Below, in pieces: positions 15,334 to 22,272 of a DNA stretch of 36,096 bases. The translations under genes and the position numbers were made by a program. Below the pieces are notes generated by a model. It was not told the DNA's origin. It saw nothing but the letters and a program-made list of their open reading frames with translations, and searched no databases. This DNA is from Bryobacterales bacterium (GTDB lineage Bacteria; Acidobacteriota; Terriglobia; Bryobacterales; Bryobacteraceae), in assembly GCA_016789755.1 (NCBI GenBank), contig JAEUQG010000512.1, positions 1 to 36,096 on the forward strand, in the 5' to 3' direction. Numbering within the stretch: position 1 is the first letter of the stretch; every line of letters begins with the position of its first letter.

Positions 15334-16785
15334 GTGATCCGCTTCTCCGCCGTCGGATACGTGCTCGGACAGTTCCTGCTGGTGCTGGCCGCCACCATGC
15401 TGGCGCCGCTGCCCTTCACCTTCTTTGGAGCCAGCGGCGACGCGCGCGCAATGGGACTGTCCATTGCCTGCACAGTGGGCGCAGGCCTCGCGCTGTTCGC
15501 CGCCTGCCGCCGCCCAACCACGGAGTTGACCCTGCGCGAGGGTCTGCTGCTGGTATGCGTGGTCTGGTTCTGCGTGAGCTTGTTCGGCGGATTGCCATTC
15601 GTTTTCTCGCCGCACTTTCCCACCTTTACCGACGCCATGTATGAGTCGGTGTCGGGCTTCACCACCACCGGCGCCAGCATCCTGCCGGAAGTGGAAGTGC
15701 TGCCCTCCGACATTCAGTTCTGGCGGCACTTCAGCCACTGGCTGGGAGGCATGGGCATTGTGCTCCTCGGAGTGGCCATCCTGCCCTTGCTCGGCCTGGG
15801 CGGCATGCATCTCTACCGCGCCGAGTTCTCCGGAGCGAAGTCGGAAAAGCTCAAGCCGCGCATCACCGAGGCCGCCATGTCGCTGTGGAGGATCTACTTC
15901 GCCCTGACGGCGGCGCAGACGGTAGCGCTGAAGGTGGCCGGCATGACGTGGTATGAAGCCGTCTGCCATTCGATGTCCACGCTCGGCACGGGAGGCTTCT
16001 CGACGCGCACGGCCAGTGTGGCCGGCTTCAACAACCCGGCCGTCGAATACATCATCATCTTGTTCATGATTCTTGCCGGCACCAACTTCACCTGCCATTA
16101 CCGGCTGTGGGTGGAGCGCCGTCCCGGCGGCTTTTTCGGCGACGTGGAGTTGCGGGCGTGGGTAGCCATCATATTGCTGTGCAGCCTGGCGATCACCTGG
16201 AGCCGGCTCACGCAGCAGCCGCAGCCACTGGAGCGGGCTTTCCGCGACTCGCTGTTTCAGGTGACGTCGATGATCGCCACATGCGGCTTCGCTACCGCCG
16301 ACTTCGACAAGTGGCTCCCCTTCCCGCAATTGCTGCTGATCGCGGTGATGTTCTGCGGCGGCTGCACGGGCTCGACGTCGGGCGGCTTCAAGGTGGCTCG
16401 CGTTCTGTTGTTATTCAAGGTGGTGGGCCGCGAGTTCCTGCGCATGATCGAGCGCCGCGCCGTGGTCGCCATCCGCCTCGGCGGCAAGACCATCCCCGAG
16501 CCGGCCATCCAAAACCTGTTGAACCTCATCTACCTGGCGCTGATTGTGAACTTCGCCTCCAGCCTGTTGCTGACGGCCACGGGCGTCGACCCGCTGAGCA
16601 GCATCACGGCAGTGGCGGCGAACATGTTCGGAGTCGGACCCGGGCTGCGCGAGGTCGGGCCAGCGGCGAACTACTCGAAGCTGCCGGCGCTGGCCAAGTG
16701 GGTCCTGATGGGGGATATGCTGGCCGGCAGGCTCGAGTTCTACACCCTGCTGGTGATACTAACGCCGTCCTTCTGGCGCAAATGA
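15334..16785 (+). CDS. trkH: Trk potassium transporter membrane subunit TrkH
   Basis: A 483-residue membrane protein. Four repeated selectivity-filter loops can be read: SGFTTTGAS, STLGTGGFST, MIATCGFATADF and ANMFGVGPGL, as expected for TrkH/KtrB-type channels built from four M1-P-M2 units. Helix MRIYFALTAA-type segments flank them, and the domain SHWLGGMGIVLLGVAILPLLG after the first filter is highly typical. It imports K+ (with Na+ or H+ gating through TrkA). The start is GTG 15334, six bases after the trkA stop, with GAGG at 15321-15324 inside the end of trkA. It overlaps nothing; the sulfatase start follows seven bases after its stop, so that gene may be read from the same mRNA. Confidence 0.94.
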   Translation: MIRFSAVGYVLGQFLLVLAATMLAPLPFTFFGASGDARAMGLSIACTVGAGLALFAACRRPTTELTLREGLLLVCVVWFCVSLFGGLPFVFSPHFPTFTDAMYESVSGFTTTGASILPEVEVLPSDIQFWRHFSHWLGGMGIVLLGVAILPLLGLGGMHLYRAEFSGAKSEKLKPRITEAAMSLWRIYFALTAAQTVALKVAGMTWYEAVCHSMSTLGTGGFSTRTASVAGFNNPAVEYIIILFMILAGTNFTCHYRLWVERRPGGFFGDVELRAWVAIILLCSLAITWSRLTQQPQPLERAFRDSLFQVTSMIATCGFATADFDKWLPFPQLLLIAVMFCGGCTGSTSGGFKVARVLLLFKVVGREFLRMIERRAVVAIRLGGKTIPEPAIQNLLNLIYLALIVNFASSLLLTATGVDPLSSITAVAANMFGVGPGLREVGPAANYSKLPALAKWVLMGDMLAGRLEFYTLLVILTPSFWRK

Positions 16786-16792
16786 GGAAAGG

Positions 16793-18184
16793 ATGCAACA
16801 CATGCAACGCCGCAGTTTCTTAGCCACGATGGCCGCGCTTGCCGCACCCGCCGCGGCGCAGACTCCGATGAACGTGGTGGTCATTGTAGCCGACGATTTG
16901 GGTTGGTCGGATCTCGGCTGTTATGGCGCCGACCTGCACGAGACGCCGCACCTCGACCGCCTCGCTTCGGAAGGCGTGCGCTTCACCGATGCCCATTCGG
17001 CCGCGCCCATCTGCTCGCCCACGCGGGCCTCGATCATGACGGGCAAGCATCCGGCGCGATTGAAGATGACCATCTGGCATGAGGGAGCGCTGCGTCCGCC
17101 GGGCAACAACACCAAGCTGATCCCCGCCGTCTCGCGGCCCAATCTGCCGCTGGAGGAAGTGACGCTCGGCGAGGTCTTCCGCGATCGCGGCTATCTCACC
17201 GCGGCCGTCGGCAAGTGGCACCTGGGCGATGCCGGCCACTACCCGGAAACGCAGGGCTTCGACATCAACATCGGCGGCACGCACTGGGGAGCTCCCGATA
17301 CGTTCTTCTACCCCTACCGCGGCAACAAGCATCATGGCAATGAGACGCGCTACGTACCGCGGCTCGATGGAGGCAAGCCGGGAGAGTACCTCACCGACCG
17401 TCTCACCGACGAAGCATTGAAGGTTATCGACCGCGCCGGCGCGCAGCCGTTCTTTCTCTATCTGGCGCATCACGCGCCGCATACGCCCATCGAGGCCAAG
17501 CCGGAGTTGGTCGAATACTACCGCAAGAAGCTGAAGCCGGGGATGAAGCATCAGAACCCGGTGATGGCGGCCATGATCCACAGCCTGGATGAAAGCGTGG
17601 GCCGGGTGATGAAGCACCTGGAGGCACGAGGCCTTGCTTCGCGCACGGCGCTGTTCTTCATCTCCGACAACGGCGGCTACATCGGCCGTTACGCGGACAT
17701 GCAGGTGACCAATAACGCTCCGCTGCGTTCGGGCAAGGGTTCGCTGTATGAAGGGGGCATTCGCGTCCCGCTTATCGCCCGCGTGCCGGGGATGGCGAAG
17801 GGCAAGACCTGCGCGTTCCCGGTGGTCTCCACCGACCTGTTTGCCACGGTGCAGGAGGTGGCCGGCGCGGCGGGCAAGGCGAACGATGGATTGAGTCTCG
17901 TGCCTCTGCTCAAAGACCCCGGCGCGAAGCTGCCGCGCACCGAGCTGTTCTTCCACTACCCGCACTACTATGCGACCACTTCGCCGGTGAGCGCCATCCG
18001 CTCGGGCGACTGGAAGCTGCTGAAGTATTACGAGGACGGGCACACCGAGTTGTACCGGCTCGACACGGACATGGTGGAGGCAAAGGATCAGGCAGCCGCG
18101 CAGCCGGAACTGGCGCGCAAGCTGGAAGCCCGGCTCGACGCATGGTTGAAGGAGATGGACGCGAACATGCCGCAGCGGCGCTAA
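16793..18184 (+). CDS. Tat-exported sulfatase (Cys-type)
   Basis: A 463-residue arylsulfatase-family enzyme. Residues 1-24 are a Tat signal (QRRSFLATMAAL, RRxF motif). The catalytic site is C74-S-P-T-R (ICSPTRASIMTG), whose Cys would be converted to formylglycine by a maturase not found in this window. Metal ligands are visible in VVIVADDLGW (D34, D35) and FISDNGG. It cleaves sulfate esters, probably from a polysaccharide, in the periplasm or outside; the substrate is unknown. GAGG just upstream of ATG 16793 supports that start rather than ATG 16802 (three codons later, still before the Tat motif). The seven-base gap after trkH may indicate co-transcription, although a functional link is unlikely. 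Confidence 0.92.
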   Translation: MQHMQRRSFLATMAALAAPAAAQTPMNVVVIVADDLGWSDLGCYGADLHETPHLDRLASEGVRFTDAHSAAPICSPTRASIMTGKHPARLKMTIWHEGALRPPGNNTKLIPAVSRPNLPLEEVTLGEVFRDRGYLTAAVGKWHLGDAGHYPETQGFDINIGGTHWGAPDTFFYPYRGNKHHGNETRYVPRLDGGKPGEYLTDRLTDEALKVIDRAGAQPFFLYLAHHAPHTPIEAKPELVEYYRKKLKPGMKHQNPVMAAMIHSLDESVGRVMKHLEARGLASRTALFFISDNGGYIGRYADMQVTNNAPLRSGKGSLYEGGIRVPLIARVPGMAKGKTCAFPVVSTDLFATVQEVAGAAGKANDGLSLVPLLKDPGAKLPRTELFFHYPHYYATTSPVSAIRSGDWKLLKYYEDGHTELYRLDTDMVEAKDQAAAQPELARKLEARLDAWLKEMDANMPQRR

Positions 18185-18203
18185 GCGCACGATCCGGAGG
18201 CGG

Positions 18204-18227
18204 CTACAGCGACGCTTCGTGCCGCTG
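18204..18227 (-). repeat. Duplicate of the 3' end of the DegT aminotransferase gene
   Basis: The 24 bases at 18204-18227 match the last 24 bases of the aminotransferase gene (18279-18302) at 20 of 24 positions. On the reverse strand they read QRHEASL-stop, against QRHAASL-stop at the true gene end. The offset is exactly 75 bases, so the copy lies in frame 25 codons past the real stop. It looks like a vestige of a tandem duplication of the C-terminal coding end, or of a longer ancestral C-terminus. Confidence 0.55.
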
Positions 18228-18278
18228 ACCGCGGAGACAAGCGCAAACGGAGAGGCCAGTTGATGGATAGCCGCGACG

Positions 18279-19547
18279 CTACAGCGAGGCCGCGTGGCGC
18301 TGGATCTTGCCGATCGCCGTGGCGATCACTTCCATATCCGTACGCGGCCCTAGCAGCATGGGCTGTGTGAGCCAAACGGCCTCTTCGCAGAGCTTGTCGT
18401 TTTCCGGGCAGTGGTTGCGCTCGGCCCAGCGCTTGAGCTCGGCGTCGGTGAACAGGCGGCGGAAGCCGCGCGTGGCGAAGATGCGCGCGATGAGCGGCTG
18501 CTTATTGAGCGGGTTGTAGCCGCCGCTGGCCGGGACACCTTCGGCCGCCAGCGCCTTGAGGAACTTCTCGCGAGGCATGCCGGCAAAGTGCTGCTTGTCG
18601 TAGCGGAACATGTACAGGTGCCAGGCATTGCGCGTGCAGCCGGGGTAGAGCTTGGCCGGAGCGATGCCCTTCACCTCACTCAGAAGCTTGGTCAGATAGG
18701 CGGCATTCTGCTCGCGGGTCTTCGATTGCGCCTCGATGCGCGTCATCTGAGCCATCAGCAGTCCGGCCTGAAACTCGGTGAGCCGCAGGTTGAGACTCTG
18801 GCTGTTGGTCTGATTGGAGTGGAAGGCGCGCGTGGCTTCGTGGAAGGACGCATCGTTGAACAGGACAGCGCCGCCTTCGCCGGAGTTGAGGTTCTTCGAG
18901 GCCTGGAAGCTGAAGCAGCCGGCGATTCCCCAAGTGCCGACCTTGCGATTGCGCCACTCGCCGAGATGAGCCTGGCAGGCATCCTCAATGACGGGCACAT
19001 TGCGCTTCTTCGCGGTGGCGAGGATGGAATCCAAGTCCACGGGAGCGCCGCCCATGTGGACGGGAAGGATGAGTTTGGTGCGGTCCGTGATGGCGGCGTT
19101 GAGCTTCGCCGCATCCATCTGGAACGTGGCGCGGTCGGAGTCGACGAAGATGGGGAGGGCGTGCTTTTCGAGGATCACGTTGAGCGTGGCGACGAAGGTG
19201 TAGGGCGGCAGGATGACCTCATCGCCGGCATCGATGCCGAGGGCGGATATGGAGGCGAGCAGGGCGCTGGTGCCGTTGGCCACCGCGAGGCAATGTTTGG
19301 CCCCGGTGAGGGCGGCATACTGCTCCTCGAACTTGCGCACCATCTGGCCGCTGCCGCGATACCAGTGGCCGCTCTTCAGCACGCCGAGCAGCGCCTTCTC
19401 TTCGGTCTGATCGAAGACGGGCCACTGGCGGGCGCCGGTTAGCTTCAAGGGCGTGCCGCCGAGCAGCGCGGGCTTGTCGACGGGATTGGCCGATGCGGGG
19501 AGCGCCGCCGCGGCGCTGGCGGTTCCGAGGAATTGACGCCTGTTCAT
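18279..19547 (-). CDS. Tat-exported DegT/DnrJ/EryC1/StrS-family PLP aminotransferase
   Basis: A 422-residue fold-type-I PLP enzyme. The DegT family transaminates nucleotide-linked keto-sugars or similar substrates. Family features: GAKHCLAVANGTSAL, GDEVILPPYTFVAT, the conserved VIEDACQAH (D189, Q192) and FSFQASKNLNSGEGG, with the Schiff-base lysine K218. Unusually, it starts with a Tat signal MNRRQFLGTASAAAALPASA (RRxF), so it should be exported, whereas textbook members are cytoplasmic. Exported versions do occur in annotations of acidobacteria and planctomycetes, but what a periplasmic PLP transaminase uses as substrate is unclear. Its start ATG overlaps the stop of DUF488 by ATGA, giving translational coupling. 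The sulfatase gene converges on it with 94 bases between. Confidence 0.9.
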   Translation of the reverse strand: MNRRQFLGTASAAAALPASANPVDKPALLGGTPLKLTGARQWPVFDQTEEKALLGVLKSGHWYRGSGQMVRKFEEQYAALTGAKHCLAVANGTSALLASISALGIDAGDEVILPPYTFVATLNVILEKHALPIFVDSDRATFQMDAAKLNAAITDRTKLILPVHMGGAPVDLDSILATAKKRNVPVIEDACQAHLGEWRNRKVGTWGIAGCFSFQASKNLNSGEGGAVLFNDASFHEATRAFHSNQTNSQSLNLRLTEFQAGLLMAQMTRIEAQSKTREQNAAYLTKLLSEVKGIAPAKLYPGCTRNAWHLYMFRYDKQHFAGMPREKFLKALAAEGVPASGGYNPLNKQPLIARIFATRGFRRLFTDAELKRWAERNHCPENDKLCEEAVWLTQPMLLGPRTDMEVIATAIGKIQRHAASL

Positions 19548-20134
19548 GCGCTCATCATATCGCCTTGCGATGCGGGACGGGTATAGGCAATGCGCTCGCC
19601 TTGGAGGCGATAGGCTTCGGCGATGACATCATCATGTGTACGAAACATGTCTTCGGGGGGGAGACGGAGTTGGCGGATGAGACGGCCCAGTGCTTCAGGG
19701 TGCGGTTCGATGCGGGCATCGGCGTGGATGTGCGCGACAGGCATGTCGAGATGCCGCGCAACAAGGATCGTGCGGTGGCATTCGAGCGGTTCTTTCCCGG
19801 CGCAGAGGATCGCCGTGGTCTGTTGCGCGGCTTGCCCGGCGAGACGGCCGAGACCCCGGCGAAAGAGCGCGGTCTGCGCGAGCAGTTCGTATTGCACCTT
19901 GCCTTTCCGGTAGCAGGACGGGTCTTCGGAACGGGCGCCGAGTTCCTTGCCAAAGAAGCGGTAGGCAATGTTGGCTGCATCGAGCGAGCGTTCGAGGTTG
20001 GAGCGCGTGAACTGAGGATTACGCCGGCTGAACGGGGCTGAGCGAACATCGGCTATGGCGGCAATGTTGTGCCGGGCCAACAGGGCGAGGAATGTTTCGA
20101 TGGCGTGCGTGGAGTGGCCGATGGTGTAGATCAT
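19544..20134 (-). CDS. DUF488 family protein
   Basis: A 196-residue DUF488 protein. The N-terminus MIYTIGHSTHAIETFLALL and IAAIADVRSAPFSRRNPQF are the family signature, and CHRTILVARHL lies near the C-terminus, where the conserved ExCHR block is found. The biochemical role is unsettled; some members are found near stress or repair genes. No signal peptide is present, so it is cytoplasmic. ATG 20134 is chosen because MIYTIGHST is the conserved start. It overlaps the DinB gene by ATGA at 20131-20134 and the DegT gene by ATGA at 19544-19547, so it sits in the middle of a tightly coupled three-gene unit. Confidence 0.88.
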   Translation of the reverse strand: MIYTIGHSTHAIETFLALLARHNIAAIADVRSAPFSRRNPQFTRSNLERSLDAANIAYRFFGKELGARSEDPSCYRKGKVQYELLAQTALFRRGLGRLAGQAAQQTTAILCAGKEPLECHRTILVARHLDMPVAHIHADARIEPHPEALGRLIRQLRLPPEDMFRTHDDVIAEAYRLQGERIAYTRPASQGDMMSA

Positions 20135-20565
20135 GCCAGTTGGGCGATGTGGTGTTCGATGTGGCGGAGGTAGTCGCGGACGAGTTCGTCCAGGCGCATG
20201 GTCTCGCCGTCTTCGAGGCGGCATTCGATGGCATGGGCCGCTTCGGGCATTCGATCCACGGCGCGGGCGAGCAGTTCGTTGTGGATGCGCCTGTTGTCGA
20301 GCACCTCTTCCCAATCGAGGGCGGCGTAGTTGTGAAGACGCACCGAGCCGAGTGGATCGTAACGCTCGACCGCAAGCGAGCCTTTGTTGACGGCGTTGAG
20401 GAAGCGGACATGATTGTAAAGGCAGGAGCCGATCAGGTGGCCGAGGAGCTCGACGCGCTGCCAGCCACTTTCGCGAAAGGGCTGGTGGGCACGGCCGGGG
20501 TCCATTGCGGCGAGGGTGCGGTGCGCAGCGGCGATCGAGTGCCGGAACTCGCGGGCAAGCGGCAT
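20131..20565 (-). CDS. DinB-like four-helix bundle protein
   Basis: A 144-residue protein of the DinB/YfiT superfamily. The N-terminal helix is MPLAREFRHSIAAAHRTLA; WQRVELLGHLIGSCLYNHVRF carries the first metal-binding His (H43), and the C-terminal DYLRHIEHHIAQL carries H134 and H138, giving a three-His site. Members bind zinc or nickel and act as metal-dependent hydrolases or thiol transferases; the substrate is unknown. It is the first gene of the reverse operon DinB-DUF488-DegT. ATG 20565 gives a complete first helix; longer in-frame starts exist upstream but would add an unconserved tail. It is divergent from the propeller gene at 20609, with 43 bases between the starts. Confidence 0.87.
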   Translation of the reverse strand: MPLAREFRHSIAAAHRTLAAMDPGRAHQPFRESGWQRVELLGHLIGSCLYNHVRFLNAVNKGSLAVERYDPLGSVRLHNYAALDWEEVLDNRRIHNELLARAVDRMPEAAHAIECRLEDGETMRLDELVRDYLRHIEHHIAQLA

Positions 20566-20608
20566 GGAATCACGATAGCGCGAGGTCCGGTGCGATAGGA
20601 TAGACACC

Positions 20609-22009
20609 GTGCATTTCCTGGGATGGTGGGTTCTGGCGATGACGGCGATAGCCGCCGATTGGCCGCAGTTTCGCGGCGTGCAGGGGCTTGGGGTCTCGGC
20701 TGAACGCGGGTTGCCGGCCGAGTTCTCGCCAACGAAGAACGTGGTGTGGAAGACCGCGATTCCCGAGGGCAAGTCCTCGCCCGTGGTGGTGGGGCAGCGG
20801 CTCTGCCTGACGGCGGCGGCGGACGGGAAGCTGGAAACATTCTGCCTCGATCGTGTTTCGGGAAAAATCCTCTGGCGGGCGGCGATCGGGCAGACACGGA
20901 GCGAGAGCCGGCACAAGCTGAATCATCCGGCGTCGCCCACGCCGGTGAGCGACGGGGCCAATCTGTATGTGTTTTTCAGCGATTTCGGATTGATCTCCTA
21001 CACGCTCGAAGGCCAGCAGCGGTGGCGGATGCCGCTGGAGCCGTTCTCCAATCTGCATGGCATGGGCGCCTCGCCGGTGCTGGCCGGAAAGAAGCTGCTG
21101 CTCGCCTGCGATCAGGATACGAAGGCGTTTCTACTGGCCGTCGACAAGGACTCGGGCAAGGTGGCGTGGAAGGCGGACCGCTCCGATTTCACGCATTCGT
21201 TTTCGACGCCTGCCGTGTATCAGCCGGCGAAGGGCGAAGGGGAAGTGATTCTGCCGGGGGCCTATCAGATGGTCTCCTATTCGCTTGAGACCGGGAAGAA
21301 GCTGTGGTGGCTGCGGGGGCTGACGTGGCAGCCGAAGTCGCCGCCGATCGTGCACGGGGACACGCTGTATTTCAACGGCTGGGCGCCGGGAGGCGATGCC
21401 GGCCAGCAGCGCGATCTGCCTCCGTTCGAGGATGTGGTGAAGATCGCCGATGGGAACAAGGACGGCAAGCTGGCGCAGGAGGAGATCCCGGCGGAGCTGA
21501 AGCATTCCGGGAGCTGGCAGGCGATCGATCTCGATCACGACGGATTCCTGGACGGGCGCGATTGGAGTTTCTACCGGGCGCGGCGGGCGGCACGGAATTC
21601 ACTGCTGGCGGTGAAGCTGGGCGGGCGTGGCGATGTGACGGGGTCGCACGTGTTGTGGCGGTACGACAAGTCGCTGCCCGATGTTCCGGCGCCGCTGCTC
21701 TATGAGAAGACGCTGTTTCTGGCGCGCACGGGCGGGATCTTCACGACGGTGAATCCGGCAACGGGCGAGGTGTACAAGCAAGGCCGGCTGACGGGAGCGC
21801 TGGAGGGCTACTACTCCTCGCCGGTGGGCGCCGATGGGAAGGTGTATGTGGCCAGCGAGCAGGGCAAGGTAGTAGTGCTGAAGGCCGCGCCGGAGTGGGA
21901 GATTCTGGCGGTGAACGATTTCGGCGAAGATATCTACGCCACGCCGGCGGTGGTGGATGGGCGGATCTACCTGCGGACGCACGGGGCGTTGTACGCGATC
22001 GGGAAGTAG
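20609..22009 (+). CDS. PQQ-like beta-propeller protein with an EF-hand pair
   Basis: A 466-residue exported propeller. The signal peptide is MHFLGWWVLAMTAIA, and the mature protein begins ADWPQFRG, the typical start of PQQ-like/outer-membrane propellers. Blade motifs include LDRVSGKILW, VDKDSGKVAW, LETGKKLWW and VNPATGEVYK. Inserted between blades are two calcium loops: DGNKDGKLAQEE (281-292) and DLDHDGFLDGRD (307-318, with Asp at the last position). The start is GTG 20609 with AGGA eight bases upstream. It is a paralogue of the truncated protein at 1-1186, which has the same insertion at the same point. Its role is probably a periplasmic quinoprotein-like enzyme or assembly factor; without the PQQ-binding residues identified, I cannot choose. 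Only 96 bases separate it from the kdp locus. Confidence 0.9.
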   Translation: MHFLGWWVLAMTAIAADWPQFRGVQGLGVSAERGLPAEFSPTKNVVWKTAIPEGKSSPVVVGQRLCLTAAADGKLETFCLDRVSGKILWRAAIGQTRSESRHKLNHPASPTPVSDGANLYVFFSDFGLISYTLEGQQRWRMPLEPFSNLHGMGASPVLAGKKLLLACDQDTKAFLLAVDKDSGKVAWKADRSDFTHSFSTPAVYQPAKGEGEVILPGAYQMVSYSLETGKKLWWLRGLTWQPKSPPIVHGDTLYFNGWAPGGDAGQQRDLPPFEDVVKIADGNKDGKLAQEEIPAELKHSGSWQAIDLDHDGFLDGRDWSFYRARRAARNSLLAVKLGGRGDVTGSHVLWRYDKSLPDVPAPLLYEKTLFLARTGGIFTTVNPATGEVYKQGRLTGALEGYYSSPVGADGKVYVASEQGKVVVLKAAPEWEILAVNDFGEDIYATPAVVDGRIYLRTHGALYAIGK

Positions 22010-22013
22010 CGGA

Positions 22014-22080
22014 TCTTTACGCCGTCTTTACGCGCAGGGCGGAGATTCTTAGACGGTCCTTACGCGGCGGCTTTTAGTAT
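22014..22080 (+). promoter_or_regulatory. Putative KdpE binding sites and kdp promoter
   Basis: TCTTTACGC occurs at 22014-22022 and 22025-22033 (11-base spacing), TCCTTACGC at 22057-22065, and a weak copy, TCTTAGACG, at 22047-22055 (10 bases before it). Tandem half-sites at 10-11 base spacing are the usual target of OmpR/PhoB-type regulators, and the TTTA-C core resembles the E. coli KdpE site. A -10-like TAGTAT lies at 22075-22080, so the sites would overlap the -35 region, as expected for an activator. The first gene starts at 22106 with AAGGAG at 22091-22096. Confidence 0.55.
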
Positions 22081-22105
22081 CGGAATTGGCAAGGAGCCAC
22101 TTCCG

Positions 22106-22186
22106 ATGATGGATATCGCCTACCTGCTTCTGACATTGATTCTGTTCGCCGTGACCGCGGCAGTCTTTACCGGAGCGCGGTCATGA
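22106..22186 (+). CDS. Small membrane protein upstream of kdpF
   Basis: A 26-codon open frame, M-M-D-I-A-Y followed by LLLTLILFAVTAAVF and T-G-A-R-S, is one predicted transmembrane helix. It has the best ribosome-binding site of the locus (AAGGAG, nine bases before ATG 22106), and its stop overlaps the kdpF start by ATGA (22183-22186), so it is likely translated and coupled to kdpF. It is too short for most gene finders. I recall short hydrophobic open frames of this kind before kdpF in other genomes, usually unnamed, but cannot check this. It could be an accessory Kdp subunit, a leader peptide or a duplicated KdpF. The K+-transport function is an inference from position. Confidence 0.7.
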   Translation: MMDIAYLLLTLILFAVTAAVFTGARS

Positions 22187-22272
22187 GCGGGCTGTACCTG
22201 ATCTGCGGACTGATTGCAGCCGCGCTGTTCGTGTACCTGGCGTATGCGATGCTGCGCCCGGAGAAATTCTGA
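22183..22272 (+). CDS. kdpF: Kdp potassium ATPase small subunit KdpF
   Basis: A 29-residue single-helix peptide, M-S-G-L followed by YLICGLIAAALFVYLAYAML and R-P-E-K-F, matching KdpF in length, in the hydrophobic stretch and in the final R-x-E-x-F. KdpF stabilises the KdpABC complex in the inner membrane. It overlaps the upstream microprotein gene by ATGA and ends TGATG, its stop overlapping the kdpA start codon at 22272-22274, so all three are translationally coupled. Confidence 0.9.
   Translation: MSGLYLICGLIAAALFVYLAYAMLRPEKF

Noticed and set aside
13927..16329. Reverse open frame of 800 codons opposite trkA and trkH
   Set aside because: It overlaps two strongly supported genes in full, and its translation is low-complexity without domain motifs.
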